Source of the DNA: Choanephora cucurbitarum
Lineage: Eukaryota; Mucoromycota; Mucoromycetes; Mucorales; Choanephoraceae
Length of the DNA stretch: 64,000 nucleotides
Assembly (NCBI GenBank): GCA_025331435.1
Contig: JAIWNI010000049.1
Span: 62,001-126,000 of the forward strand
Reading direction: 5' to 3'
A program made the translations under genes and the position numbers. The notes below the pieces were generated by a model. That model worked only from the letters and a program-made list of their open reading frames with translations. It searched no databases and was not told where the DNA came from. Shown here in pieces: positions 11,785 through 23,564 of this stretch (position 1 is the first letter of the stretch; each line of letters opens with the position of its first letter).

Positions 11785-12203
11785 TTCCTTTCTTTTTTCT
11801 ACATTTTTTATCTTCTCTTTTTCATCTTCTTTTTTTTTCTTTATCAATATGTCTTTTTGACACTTTAAATCAATAAATCTCTTTATAGTCAAAAATAGTA
11901 CCATTGTTCAGGTACAAAGGCAATACTATCTTTTTAAAAATGCTGGTTTACATTGACATGTCTTCAACGCATGAATTATGATTTTGAGAAGGCAATAAGA
12001 TTCCGGTCCGAAACAACTTTACTTACATAATAAGATAGGTATTGTGACAAAAGGTAAGATACCTATGCCACAATACTTTTTTTACTAGTAAAAAAGTCTG
12101 ATACCGATGAAATACCCAAAAAAAATTGTGACAAAAAAATTCGTTACACAGTGCTAAATTTCTGTGACAAAATAATTTTTTGTGACCCAAGGTCCTGATA
12201 CAT

Positions 12204-15200
12204 AGTAGGTATCTTCTCCTCTTCACTGTGAGTCACGACATGTGTCACCACTGTAAATGTGACTCAGGCAACATACCAATTTCCGGTACATTTTTTGAAA
12301 TAAACTCAGCTGTTCGGTAAAGTATTCTGACAGCCCTTAATGCATAATTATTACTCATGAAGAGCAATGATTGTATACTCTCTGAGATCAGCTTTGCCTC
12401 TCGCTATATAAAGAGATTCGTCCAATAAAACGCACTTTTCTTCAATATATTTGTATTTCTCTCAGTTGAAAATATCTCATTGAAAAATAACATGTCTAAC
12501 AACTTCCAAAACCAAAACTCATCATCTCCCCATTCTGTATATCAGACACAAGCCAACGAAGCCTTGCGTCGTAATGAGACAGTAGCTTCCGTTCTTCAAC
12601 TACAAGCCGAAACTAGATGCAGCAATACCAAGAAAGCTTATGACCAAAGACAGTCGAAATTTATTGTAAGAATTTAATTTCCAGATCTGTATAGTTGCAT
12701 GAACCTGCTCAAACTGACATTCTACATTTAGCAATTTTGTAATAGAAAGCAGTATGCTAGTGGCATCTATGTTACAGAAGAAAAGATCATTGACTTTTTG
12801 AAAGAAGTTGTTGTGAAAGATGGAAACACCAGACGTACTCAAAGAGGTGAACTTCAGGCTAATGGCAAACCATATCCACTCAGCATGTCATCCATTGATC
12901 AATATGTCAAGGCAGTTGTTGATCTTTATGCTGTTCAAAAGTCAACTTCAATGGGTCTCATCAACTTTGAGAATCCTCGTGGCTCTCTTCTCAAGACCTA
13001 CTTGCGTGCATTAAGACAACAAGAAGCAGATCGAATGAGAAATTCATATGAAGATCGTGGTGCTGGTACTCTTCAAGATGGATATACCCCAGATGAATTG
13101 ATCCGTGTCTCCATGTACTATTTCACCAGTGCTTCTGAAAGCATGATGAGAGATCGATTGGTATTCTTGATGCAACACATGATGCTTTTGCGTGGAGAAA
13201 GTACCAGAAGAATGGATTTGACTGATTTGTTTACTCTCGATCTGAAAGACGAAGGCTATTCTGAATGTCCAGCTCTTGTTCTTCTTATGAGAGAAGGTAA
13301 AACAAATCATACCGGTAGATCAGAATATGCTGCAACTATCCGCCATAAGGATTACAAGATTTGTGCTTTCGGTGCTCTAGCCTTTTATTTCTTTTACCGT
13401 TGGCAAATAATGAACGAAGACTTTCCTGACCTGTCAAGAAACGAACTCTGGTTTGACATCAAGGTGCTTAAAGGGAACAAAGGCAGCACAAATGAGATTG
13501 ATTATTCAACTCAATACAAGTCAGTTTGCAAGGCCTTCGACGCCTGTGGTATCAACAGTCAGAAGAAGACACATGCTGGACGAGGTTGTGGTGCCCGACA
13601 TGCGGAAATTGCTGGTGCAAGCGAAGACCAGTTGAGAAGACATGGAAGATGGAATGCCCAGAGTATGGAAAACAACTATTTGACAAGCCTGCCTAGACAG
13701 TCCATTCGAGTCATCAATGGTTTTCCTGCTGCTGGTGGACAATTCTGGTTGCCAAGAGCGTCAGTCACTCCTTCCGAAGATTTGCAAACGAAGGTCTTTC
13801 CACTTGTAGATCAGATCTTGTCAAGAGTTGAATCTGGATTTACAGAAGGTTCCGAAGAGCTCTCTTCTTCAGCATACCCCAAAACCATCTGCGGTCAAGG
13901 CTTTCTCTTGCTTCTGAAAAAACTAAGAGTGATCTTTTTACAAGATTCGGTTTTTCTGAAGATTGACTACCCAACGCATCCTTTGTTTCAAAACCCTCTA
14001 TTCAGCGATCCTCTCTTCCTGGAATTTGAAGCTTTGCTGCTCACTACCTGCCGCGAACAAGATTCCCCTCAAGAGATGAAGTTGAAGGAGATAGTTCCTG
14101 AGATTGAAGTTGTGCTGAACAACATGAACATGAAGTTGGACTCAGTGTCAACAATTGTTAACCACATGAATTCTCAAGCAACCAGGTCGATAATCAATAA
14201 CAGCAGTACTTCCAACGACAACAATTTAGCAGCAATCAACGCTTCGATGCGAAACATTGCAACAAATTTCAACCAGTTGAAGTCTGCATGTGCATATTTT
14301 GTGAACGGCTCTCCCAGGGTCGATGGTGAACCGGAAGCAGAAGATGAAGAAGAACAGCTGGTAACTGACCTCAACAATGGCTTTACCGGTGAACATAGTT
14401 CAACTCCTGTGGCCAGCACTGCCAATGCAGAGCTAGTCAAGTACTCAATGAAGCGTTGGGTCAAAACAGTACCCGATCTTTGGCTGGAGTTCACTGTGGG
14501 GCTAGAAGGAACTCCTTCTATTGATGAACTCAATAGACTTTATAAGGCCAGTTGGAGAAGAGATGAAAAGGGTAAAAAATATTTTTGATTGAACTTTATT
14601 TCTGCAAATTCTAACATGATTTAATCTTTAGAACGCAAGATGTATTCAAGACGCATCACAATTATCAACAAGATTAGACAGCTAGTTAGTGAGGGTATGA
14701 CAGAAGAAGATGCAGTAAAGCAACTAGAGGCAAAACGAGTATCAGAAAAGCTTTCTCTCAATAAGCTCCATGATGCTTTAAAATAATTCCTTTCTTTTTT
14801 CTACATTTTTTATCTTCTCTTTTTCATCTTCTTTTTTTTTCTTTATCAATATGTCTTTTTGACACTTTAAATCAATAAATCTCTTTATAGTCAAAAATAG
14901 TACCATTGTTCAGGTACAAAGGCAATACTATCTTTTTAAAAATGCTGGTTTACATTGACATGTCTTCAACGCATGAATTATGATTTTGAGAAGGCAATAA
15001 GATTCCGGTCCGAAACAACTTTACTTACATAATAAGATAGGTATTGTGACAAAAGGTAAGATACCTATGCCACAATACTTTTTTTACTAGTAAAAAAGTC
15101 TGATACCGATGAAATACCCAAAAAAAATTGTGACAAAAAAATTCGTTACACAGTGCTAAATTTCTGTGACAAAATAATTTTTTGTGACCCAAGGTCCTGA

Positions 15201-15205
15201 TACAT
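12204..15205 (+). mobile_element. Crypton DNA transposon, copy 2 (tandem)
   Basis: This is a second 3,002-bp unit directly following copy 1. Every landmark is shifted by exactly 3,002 bp, and I saw no base difference on reading through both. The junction with copy 1 and the right end (15201-15205) both show TACAT, and host DNA resumes with GTAGATATATC. A head-to-tail pair with a single shared pentamer at the joint fits integration of a circular or excised element into the end of a resident copy. An assembly duplication, or a collapsed longer array, cannot be excluded from sequence alone. Confidence 0.85.
12492..14786 (+). CDS. Crypton tyrosine recombinase, copy 2
   Basis: Exons are 12492-12665, 12732-14571 and 14632-14786, the same three-exon structure as copy 1. 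The 722-aa product has the same Arg, His-x-x-Arg, Trp and Tyr catalytic residues and the same GCR1_C-like end. The translated main exon is identical to that of copy 1 over its whole length. Neither copy carries a frameshift or stop, so the duplication must be recent, or kept identical by gene conversion, or artefactual. Confidence 0.85.
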
Positions 15206-15683
15206 GTAGATATATCTGGCCATTTGAACTTGAAATCAAGATGATTTCTTATTACCAAATGAGACACCATTCTCTTATGACACGTAGGTGTGTCCTAAAA
15301 AGAGAAAGATATAGTCAATAGGGTCTTTTTTTTAGTAATTTAAGTAGAGTAGTTGGTATGACACTAGATTGTTGTAACAATCTCAACTGTGTTTGTTACT
15401 TAATGCGGGCCAAAAAAAGAGATAAAATAACAAAGATGAGACTGAATGTTATAGAATTCTACCCTTGTGATTCATGTCACTCTTTAAGCCTGTTCATCAG
15501 CTGATCTACATACTACAAATGATTTCAATTCCCTCCTCCTATCTTCTCTCTCCTCTTTGCTTTTATTTTCCCCTTTTTTTTTTCAATTAAGCCTTCTAAA
15601 CCCCCCCCCTTTACTCTCTTTTTTTCTCTTATATATATATTTTTTAACTTACTTAGTGTACATAATATTATAGTGTGTTATCA
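15206..15683. other. Right flank of the Crypton array and F-box gene promoter
   Basis: No coding signal. The second half is strongly pyrimidine-rich (C- and T-runs at about 15580-15650) and leads directly to the start codon of the next gene. Confidence 0.5.
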
Positions 15684-17237
15684 ATGACCAAAGATTTATC
15701 TCCACCAGCAACACCACCCACCTATAGCCCAGTACCTCATCGTCTTCATCTCCACACAGAATCACAAAAAGACCATCTTGAACAACTCAAAGACTCCTTC
15801 TTACTCCTAACTCCTCAACAGAAACAGTTCTTTCTGAGCGATATCATTAGTAACTGTTGTGATAATTCCCAGCTTACATTTCTCAACAGTATCATTGCAC
15901 CACGCTTAAAGGTTGATTTCTTAAAACAGTTACCTCCAGAAATTGCATTACATATCCTCTCTTATATCCATTCACCCTCTACCTTGACTCGTGCTACCGC
16001 TGTCTCTAAGCATTGGTACCATCTGATTCGCGATAATGACAACCTATGGCGCTCTCTCTGTAAATCGCATCATTATCTCCATGACGACCGAATCAGTTGC
16101 TATAGAGACTATTTTAAGCGCCGGTATAGCATTGCATCTGCCTGGAAACAGGGCGGTAAAATCACCTCGATTGACGGTGGATTCTCTCAAGGACTAGTGA
16201 CGTCCCTTCAATTTGATGAACAATTTACGGTGGTAGGATGCGATAATCATCGTATTGAAGTATTTGATACCCAGACTGGACAGAAGATCAGAACACTGGA
16301 GGGACATGAAGGTGGTGTCTGGGCCCTTCAGTTCAAAGGAGGAAGTCCTCAAGATCCTGAACGAGTCTTGCTTTCAGGTGGTTGCGATAGGTAAAATTGT
16401 GTTAAATACAAAAAGAAAGCTTGACTGACACAGACATGCTCTAGAGATGTACGTGTATGGGATCTGAATCGTGGTAAATTACGCTATGTCTTACGAGGCC
16501 ATTCATCCACTGTAAGGTGCTTAAAGATACGAGATAAACGGATTGCTATCACTGGCTCGCGTGATACTACCTTAAGAGTCTGGGATATCAAACGAGGTGT
16601 CTTGTTACATGTCCTTCAAGGTCACCAGGCCTCTGTTCGATGTGTCGATATCCATGGTGACATGGCTGTCTCTGGTTCCTATGATTCCACAGCACGTATC
16701 TGGGACATCAAGAAGGGAAAATGCAAACATGTGTTGGTGGGTCATATCTCCCAGATCTATACCATCGTCACCAATGGCACCATCATTGCCACCGGTTCCA
16801 TGGATGCTCATATCCGTATCTGGTCTGCTGAGACAGGCGAGTGTCTCTCTACTCTTCATGGACACACCTCTCTGGTTGGCCAACTTCAGCTATCGGGCAC
16901 AACCCTGGTGAGTGGTGGTGCAGATGGATGCTTGCGTGTCTGGGATATGGAGACATTTGAGTGTACTCAGCAGTTTTCAGCACATGATAATTCCATTACC
17001 TGTCTTCAGTTTGATGAAAATCATATCTTGAGTGCTGCCAATGATGGTAAAGTGAAGTTGTGGGATATCAAGCGAGGAAGACTGTTACGGCATTTCACAC
17101 AACCCTCCAAGATTGTTTGGAAGATTCAGTTTAATAGTACAAAAGCAGTTGTACTGATGCAAAGACAACGGTCAGATAATACAGAAGAAGGACGGACTGT
17201 GATGGAAATACATGATTTTGATTCGTTGACTCATTGA
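15684..17237 (+). CDS. F-box/WD40 repeat protein, Cdc4/FBXW7-like SCF substrate receptor
   Basis: The likely role is to recruit phosphorylated substrates to an SCF ubiquitin ligase. Exons are 15684-16390 and 16445-17237, giving 499 aa. An F-box at about residues 75-125 (FLKQLPPEIALHILSYI... DNLWRSLC) would bind Skp1. From about residue 165, seven or so WD40 blades follow, each with GH...W/D endings such as LEGHEGGVWALQF, GSRDTTLRVWDIKRG and GSYDSTARIWDIKKG. The layout matches Cdc4, Met30 and FBXW7, but I cannot say which from the sequence. The start at 15684 is the first ATG after a T-rich leader. Confidence 0.88.
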
Positions 17238-17656
17238 TACCTTTCTCATCTTTATTCCCCCCCTATCATTTCTTTTTTATACACTCTCTTTTCTATTTCC
17301 CCTCCTCTCTCTCTCTCTCTCTTTTTTAAGCTAATACAAAAAGAGTGAGAAATTACATTCAAGAGACCTACTCTTTTTCGAATGAAATTCGTTTTTTACT
17401 TTACCTTTCCTTTTATGTCTTTATAACAAAAAAAGAGTCTTGACCAAATAAAGAAAAATATGATTCACCTCCCTCTGGATCGAAAGAACAAAAAAGAAGG
17501 TTTTAGGACCTTCCTAATTAGGAAAAACGCACAAATTACAACTTTTTTTTTAACACTCTATAGCCTTTTCAAATCCAGCTTGACATAGTCTTCTTTTTTT
17601 TATCCAGGCAACTGGATACTCTTTTCTCTCTCTTTCTTTCTTGTACCAACAAAGAA
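17238..17656. other. Intergenic, pyrimidine-rich
   Basis: Contains a (TC)n run near 17305-17322 and T-tracts before the WC-2 start. No gene seen. Confidence 0.5.
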
Positions 17657-18783
17657 ATGGAATCAAGTCAATCTGTTATTCCACTCAACAAACTCAACTC
17701 ATCATCACATCAATCTACACCCAACATGACCACTGCCGGCCCAGCTGAATTCACCCGTAGAAAAAATTGGTCTCAGAACATTCTTGAAGAGTTGCGTGAT
17801 GTGATTCATGTGCTCTCATCTGATCTCAACATCCTCTACTGTTCACCTGCATCGCGTGAATTCTTGGGCTACCAACCTACTGAATTAGTTGGCCACAGTT
17901 TCACTGAATTCATTCATGTAGACGACATCGATATCTTCACTCGAGAGTTCCGTACGGCGCATGCGAATGGATCGGTCATGCGAGCCACCTATCGATTCCT
18001 TCGTAAGGACGGTAAGCATACCACACTAGAGACACGGGGCCATTTCTTCAAACAAGGCTTCTTTGGTTCAGCTCGTAGTGTGCCAGCAGAGATGACTCGT
18101 ATGATGGATACCTTTCTTGACTACAAGATGGAAAATGAAATGCTGAAGCGCAAGGTAGCCATGGCCAAGGCCAGTCAGGTCAAGAAGAAGCACCAGATCC
18201 CTTCTCCTCAAAGTGCATCCAGTGCGCCAAGTGAAACACCTCAGCCAGTCCCTCTTAATACAGAAATCGATGAAGATGAATTCGAAGATGAATTTGAAGA
18301 TCTGTTTGCACCACCCACAAGCATGTATCCACCTTCCTCAAATGTCTATACACAAGGTGTCTTGAATTCATACGATCTCTCTGAATCTGTCTCGCTCTTT
18401 ACCGGTCTTCGATTTGACCTGGGTGAACGTTCGCGTGGTATCTCGATGGGTATTGAGGGTGAACTGTTTAATGCGTTTCCCAATGTCACTACACCTGCCA
18501 TTGGTGATCCTAGTCCTGTCTCTATTGCAGAAGACACGAAACTCAAATCAGGTAAAAAGAGACGTAATGATGATGATACAGAGCGTATTTGTGCAGACTG
18601 TGGTCGGACAGATGCTCCTGAATGGCGAAGAGGCCCCAAAGGCCCTAAAACGTAAGTTATAGATTTCATTTGTTGTTGTTGTTTTTTTTCTTATTCATCT
18701 ATTTGGTTAGTCTATGTAATGCATGTGGCTTACGTTGGGCCAAAAGTAACAAAACTCAAACAGACTCAACTTCTTTTTGTTAA
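17657..18783 (+). CDS. wc-2: White collar-2 type PAS/GATA zinc-finger protein
   Basis: WC-2 proteins pair with the flavin photoreceptor WC-1 and bind GATA elements to switch on light-responsive genes in the nucleus. Exons are 17657-18651 and 18711-18783, giving 355 aa. A single PAS domain covers about residues 45-150 (DVIHVLSSDLNILYCSPASREFLGYQPTELVG). A coiled region MENEMLKRKVAMAK follows the PAS domain, and acidic stretches lie near residue 205. The GATA finger is C312-x2-C315-x18-C334-x2-C337, the 18-residue loop that marks the white-collar class. The protein ends only 18 residues after the last zinc cysteine. Mucorales often have several wc-2 paralogues; which one this is cannot be told here. 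Confidence 0.88.
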
Positions 18784-18849
18784 AAGAAGAAGGTGCCCTT
18801 TTTATTATTATTATTATTATTATTTTTAAAAAAAAAAAGAAGGTGTCTT

Positions 18850-19106
18850 TTAGTTTTTATTGCCCAAGACCATCCTTTTAAAATAAAAAATAAAAATAGT
18901 TAACTATCAATACAGCTTAAAGAGTTCATCACTTTCACTTACTTTCCAGTACCAAGAGTGACACCTAAAAGACCAATACCAAGACCAGTGAAGACAACAG
19001 AAACAATCAACTTGTCTCTCTTACCACGAATCCAGAGAGGAAGTTGAGAAGGAGCTTGAAAATAGCGTTGATTGGCAAGAACGTTATTGGGACGATTGAC
19101 AAGCAT
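18850..19106 (-). CDS. Cytochrome c oxidase subunit VIIa-like small membrane protein
   Basis: The likely role is an accessory subunit of mitochondrial complex IV. Exons are 18943-19106 and 18850-18874, giving 62 aa. The sequence has an N-terminal RYFQAPSQLPLWIRGKRDKL segment, one membrane span (LIVSVVFTGLGIGLLGVTLG) and a short polar tail. The pattern 'FQ...P..LRG..DKL..' followed by one helix is that of COX7a. An unspliced reading would stop right after GTGK, but the stop lies inside a perfect GTAAGT donor. Splicing to the AAAAG acceptor adds MVLGNKN. Family call is moderate because the protein is very short. Confidence 0.65.
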
Positions 19107-19358
19107 ATTAAATTGAAAATAAAGAAAAAGAAGAAGAGAAAGAAAAAGAGAAGGGGGGGGGGGGTAGATAAACAAACAGGCCTGTTTATTTATTCTGTGT
19201 AATAAGAGATCACCTGATATATAAACTAGTAACACATAAAAGAAACTTTATAAAATAATTACACACATGTAACTTTATTTACATAGAGGCATAAATTAAC
19301 AGTAGAAGGGGTATAAAGAGGGAAAGGGGGTTATGTACATTAATTCATCTATAGAGGC

Positions 19359-20333
19359 TTAAAGATCTGATATACGCTTAATACGGTTACACTCAGGTAA
19401 ATGTTGACCTCTGTATTTAATGAGATGTTCACCATTATCTTTGAATGTTACTGTCTTGTTTACAGGACAACCCTAATGATACATATAAGAAACTGAAAAC
19501 AACAAATTGAGTGATAATCAAAAAAGCTTACCTTGATACTGTTGGTACATTTATAGTAAATACTCTTGAAGCCTGATTTCTTATGGACTGTATTACCGTT
19601 ATTCTTCCAGAGATAGTCATCATTATAAGGGAATTCTCTTGTCTCAATGATAGTAGTGATTGCCTGCATCTCTCTTCGACGACGCTTTTGAGCAGGCAAT
19701 GAATGATCTAGATCAGAAGAATGTGCTGAACCAGCAGCCATTGGGGGCAACTTTTCCATAGAAGCATGAGGTTTTTGGAATACATGAGGTTGTCTATCAT
19801 AAGAAATGAGTGAATTGAAAACTAAAAAAAAAAATTATAAATATTTACGGTAAAGTGTGTTGAATTTTAGGTAGCTTGAGATTAGAACGAGGAGGAGATG
19901 GGCTAAGTAACATTTCAAGGCTATTCTTTCTCTTGGTAGGTTCGATTCTTGGAAGAGAAGATCTCTTTGGCATAGAGAAGGGTGCTTCTTCCTTTTTAGA
20001 TTGTTGTTTATGAAGCACATAGTCAATCTCCTTTCGTCTCAATTTAGCTTCTTCTGCACGTCGACGGTCTTCTTCTACTTTACTGGACAGAATCAACTCA
20101 AGTAACTCGGGTTGATCACCATAAGCCTGAACGACTCTTTCCAGATTAAGAAACTGAGCTGATTCAATGGCTGATGTAGGTGGCGATGCTGGCTGAGGTG
20201 GATACCAAGCATGAGCCAATAATGTTGAATTTGATTTCATCATAGGGGGACTTTCTAGTGAAGTAGGTGGTGAAGGTGGATAAGAATCAATTGAATCTTT
20301 CTTTCGATAAAATAAAGGACGACTCGTAAGCAT
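19359..20333 (-). CDS. WRKY/GCM1-superfamily-like zinc-finger protein
   Basis: A probable nuclear DNA-binding protein of 286 aa. Exons are 19849-20333, 19532-19793 and 19359-19472. Residues 1-160 are Pro- and Ser-rich with a charged helix (EEDRRRAEEAKLRRKEIDYVLHK at about 110-132); a basic KRRRR patch lies near residue 200. The C-terminal domain reads DDYLWKNNGN (W224), YYKC (C244), GCP (C251), and KYRGQHLPEC (H273, C277). This matches the WRKY fold order of a W-x-x-x-G strand, YYKC-x6-C, and H-x3-C, but the WRKYG heptad is replaced by WKNNGN. Introns fall inside the domain and restore it. Fungal members of the WRKY-GCM1 superfamily are known, some linked to transposases; no transposase domain is present here. 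Target genes are unknown. Confidence 0.7.
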
Positions 20334-23300
20334 AAGAATTAAAAAAAAAAGTTAAAGAAGAAAAGAAGAAAGAAATGCATGTTATTTATAACCACAAGAA
20401 AAAAAAAAGGGAGTAACGGGTCTTTTCAAATGCGCCATTGTAAAATGATGTTCAATTTTCCCGTTAATTACCTAAAACTTTCTTGATTCAAGAACAACAG
20501 ATTGGAACCTATCACATGGACTTCATTGTTACTCTTTCTCCCATTTGGCTTATATAAACATATGAATGTTACTCTCCCGACTTTATAGTAACGGAGATTT
20601 GTTTGTTCACTTTTCTCCTAATAAGTTCCATTTCTCTTTATTATTCAAGCCTTTCCACTAAAATTTTTTATTTTATTTTAGTGTATAACTGACGTGGTAT
20701 GATGACGCTAATTTATTTTATAGAGAAAGATAAAATGACCAAGATCATCAACTTTTGATTTTCTTTTTCTCAAGTTCTCACGACTTACTTTTTGTATATT
20801 ATTTCCCGGTATGAGATTACAACCAAGTGATTTTCCAAGCATATAATAATGCTGAAAAATGTATAGACCATTCACTTTTTTAGTAGGGAAATTCAGTCTC
20901 CTTGAAATTAAGCTCTAATCGATTAGCATGTCTCTAATTTGTTCATTTCTTCCCGTTTTTTAAGTACCCCGCTTTTAATTATTTTTTCAGTCTTTTTCCC
21001 ATTTCCCACCGCTTTTAATGCGATCTGACTTTAAATGCCTCACCTACTTGCCCATTTTTTTATTTTATTTTGTTTTTTATTCTTTTCTGTATAAGCCAGG
21101 TTAGAATTTAGGGATTGAAGGGTCCAGGTTAAATAATAAACTTTTTTTCTTTTTTAGATAATCATTTTACTCACCCCGCAATTTGACTTTTTTCTTTCTG
21201 GTTTTTTTCTCTATCTTTTATAACTATCATAAAAAGGAGGAGAAAGATAAGCGCTTTCTTTCTTTCTTATAAGCTATCCAGAGAGAAAAAAAAAGCGTCC
21301 GAAAATATCCGTAGGGACTTGAGGGACTTGCTTATGAAATTCATCCTTATAGGTTGGGAACCTTTTACAACTGAATCCCGATTTCTCATCTTCCTAGTTT
21401 CACACTCTATTAAGGCACTTGTCATGCCGTGAGTAAAAAAAATCAGTATAAACAAACAAGCCCCTCTAGTCCCTACTTTTTCCCATTCAACAGAGTCATT
21501 CTTTTTCGTCTGTCTAGAAAGAGACACCCCTTCTATGGTTATTTTGCACCTGTTATTTCATGAGAAAAACAACGAAAGGTTGTAGGGACCAAAGGGTTTC
21601 TTTGACTCGGAAACATATCATGTGTATTGACTGAAAATAGCCTGTTGTTTCTTTCTTTCTTTCTTTTGTTTTTTTAGTATGTTTCATCATCTCTCTCTCT
21701 TTTTTTTTTTCATTGGATTTCATGATTCTTTAATAGACTTCTTTATCTACACTAACTACTCTTCTTTAGATAGGTTACACTACTGAATTCCTTACAGTCA
21801 GATCACACTATTGAACCAGGTTTGAGTACAAATTAGTTTTGTGTAATCCCTAGACAGTCTTCTTTTTAAGGTAGATTTCGCCTTACTGTTGCCTTTCCTC
21901 TCTCTCTTTTTTTTCCACGCATTTGTGAAATCAAAGTTTATTTTAAACAAGTTGGTTGCACCGGAAAAGGAGAGAGAAAGAATCTCTCTTAATTTGGTCA
22001 TCACATAATTAAACTGAGCAAAAAAAAAAAAAAAAAAGTACACAGAGCATGAGGAGATCATGTTACTAATCAAGATTTACTTTTCTACAAGGTCAATTGG
22101 CCTTATTGTAAGGCAAATTGGAAAATTTATAAGTTATTTTACAGTAGATATAACTGAAAAGATCAACACATAGATTCACTTGAATATGATCTTTTTCCAA
22201 ATAAAGTATAGAAACAGATACAGTGGAAGCGACATAGATTCTCTATCAAAAGAGAGAGAGAGACTCAATTGACATTATAGACTTGAATTCTATCTTATGA
22301 AATCAATTCAAGGTAGTACAAATGGATCTTTACTTGCTTTACGATTGGTACATTTCTTGAGCAACAACAGACCAGAGTAACATGGAAATCGGCCAGAACA
22401 AAGAAGCAACCGGACTGGTGCGCCGGTTCATGCTTGACAGCCATTTTAGCAGTAACAAACAAAAGGGGAAAAAAACTAAAATTAGCTTACCTTCACATCC
22501 TTTTTGGGCTTTTTTTCCTTATCGTCTTTAGCCCGCATTTTTCAGTCTATATCTTATTAAGCGAATTTACAGAACAGGCTTATTATTCACCCAATTGGTT
22601 AATGGACCACCTCTTCCCCTCTTTATGAGGCAAATTAAAAATAGCACCTCTATGAATGTGATTCAAGAGCCATGTTGATCTATTGGTAAGTGCTATAGAT
22701 TCTTTAAGAAAAAAAAAGAAATTTTATCTATTTTGCCTTTTTCATACGATAGTAAATGCTGGCTGTTTAAAAAAGGTAATTTACGGAACATATGCATGAT
22801 GAATTGTTGAGTAATGTTGTCAATGCGAATTCTATTTTGAATTTAAGACAAGCTATTTAAGTCCAAAATAGAACATGAATAGAAGGGTCTTTTTTTTTTT
22901 ATTCTTTTTTGTAGGATCATCAGCACTTGGAGGACGAATAAAGAAAGAGAGATAACAGAGGCAAAGATTCAAGTTGGAAAATACAGAAAGAATCAGTTAT
23001 AGACTGGCAATATCTGCAAGTCAACTAATACCTCTTTTTGCATTTGGTTTCAGATAGGCTAATTGACTCCATTTCTTCTTTATTACACTATCCTCAATGA
23101 CAATTATGTTAGATACAATCAAATGAGCATTGAATAAACCTTGCAATTGCATTAAACCACACACTCTTTCTATCATGAACTTGGAATAGAGTGCTATTCA
23201 ACTAATAAGAGATAAAACACATGCGTTGACAAAAAAAAAAGTCTATTTATAACAGCTCTAATGAAATAAGCAATAGGATGCATTTAAAGAATGTTGTGTT

Positions 23301-23564
23301 CTAGAAGCAAAAAAATAAGGCGCACAAAGAGATCATTCCATGCTAATTACAAACACTCAACATGATACAAAAGAAAAGAAGCCTATTGCTTCAATCAAAC
23401 GAATAAAGGAAAAGATCTTGTCACTTTCAATAAGCTGACTTTATTGTTGTCAGATCAATTTCTTTTGAAAAAAAAAATATATTTTTGCCGACGTCATGTC
23501 TTCACCATGAGTCTTTTTTTTTTCCCCTTTTTTTTTTTAAAAAAAATAAAAAGAAACAGTATAG
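20334..23564. other. Gene-poor 3.2 kb stretch
   Basis: No gene recognised on either strand. The DNA is AT-rich with long homopolymer tracts, such as an A-run near 22021-22038 and T-runs at 22891-22902 and 23514-23540. Short open frames (for example 21267-21527 minus and 22434-22628 plus) look like no known protein. No sequence resembling the missing N-terminal part of NOT1 was seen upstream of the NOT1-like gene. Confidence 0.5.

Larger units (their letters stand above)
9197..12203 (+). mobile_element. Crypton DNA transposon, copy 1
   Basis: This is a 3,002-bp unit (9202-12203) with a TACAT pentamer on each side, at 9197-9201 and 12199-12203. It encodes one spliced tyrosine recombinase with a C-terminal DNA-binding domain, the arrangement of fungal Cryptons, which move by cut-and-join recombination rather than a DDE transposase or reverse transcriptase. 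No long terminal repeats or terminal inverted repeats are present. A short TAGGTATC at the 5' end (9204-9211) is inverted near the 3' end (12058-12065), and TGTGAC motifs cluster at both ends. The downstream neighbour is an apparently identical second copy in the same orientation. Confidence 0.85.

Noticed and set aside
9202..15205. Tandem 3-kb repeat read as an LTR retrotransposon or as two LTRs
   Set aside because: There is no reverse transcriptase, integrase or protease, no primer-binding site, and the repeated unit itself holds a whole tyrosine recombinase gene. The Crypton reading explains all of it.
21267..22073. Minus-strand open frames in the 20.3-23.6 kb gap
   Set aside because: They have no recognisable motif and skewed composition from A/T tracts, and do not resemble NOT1 or transposon proteins.
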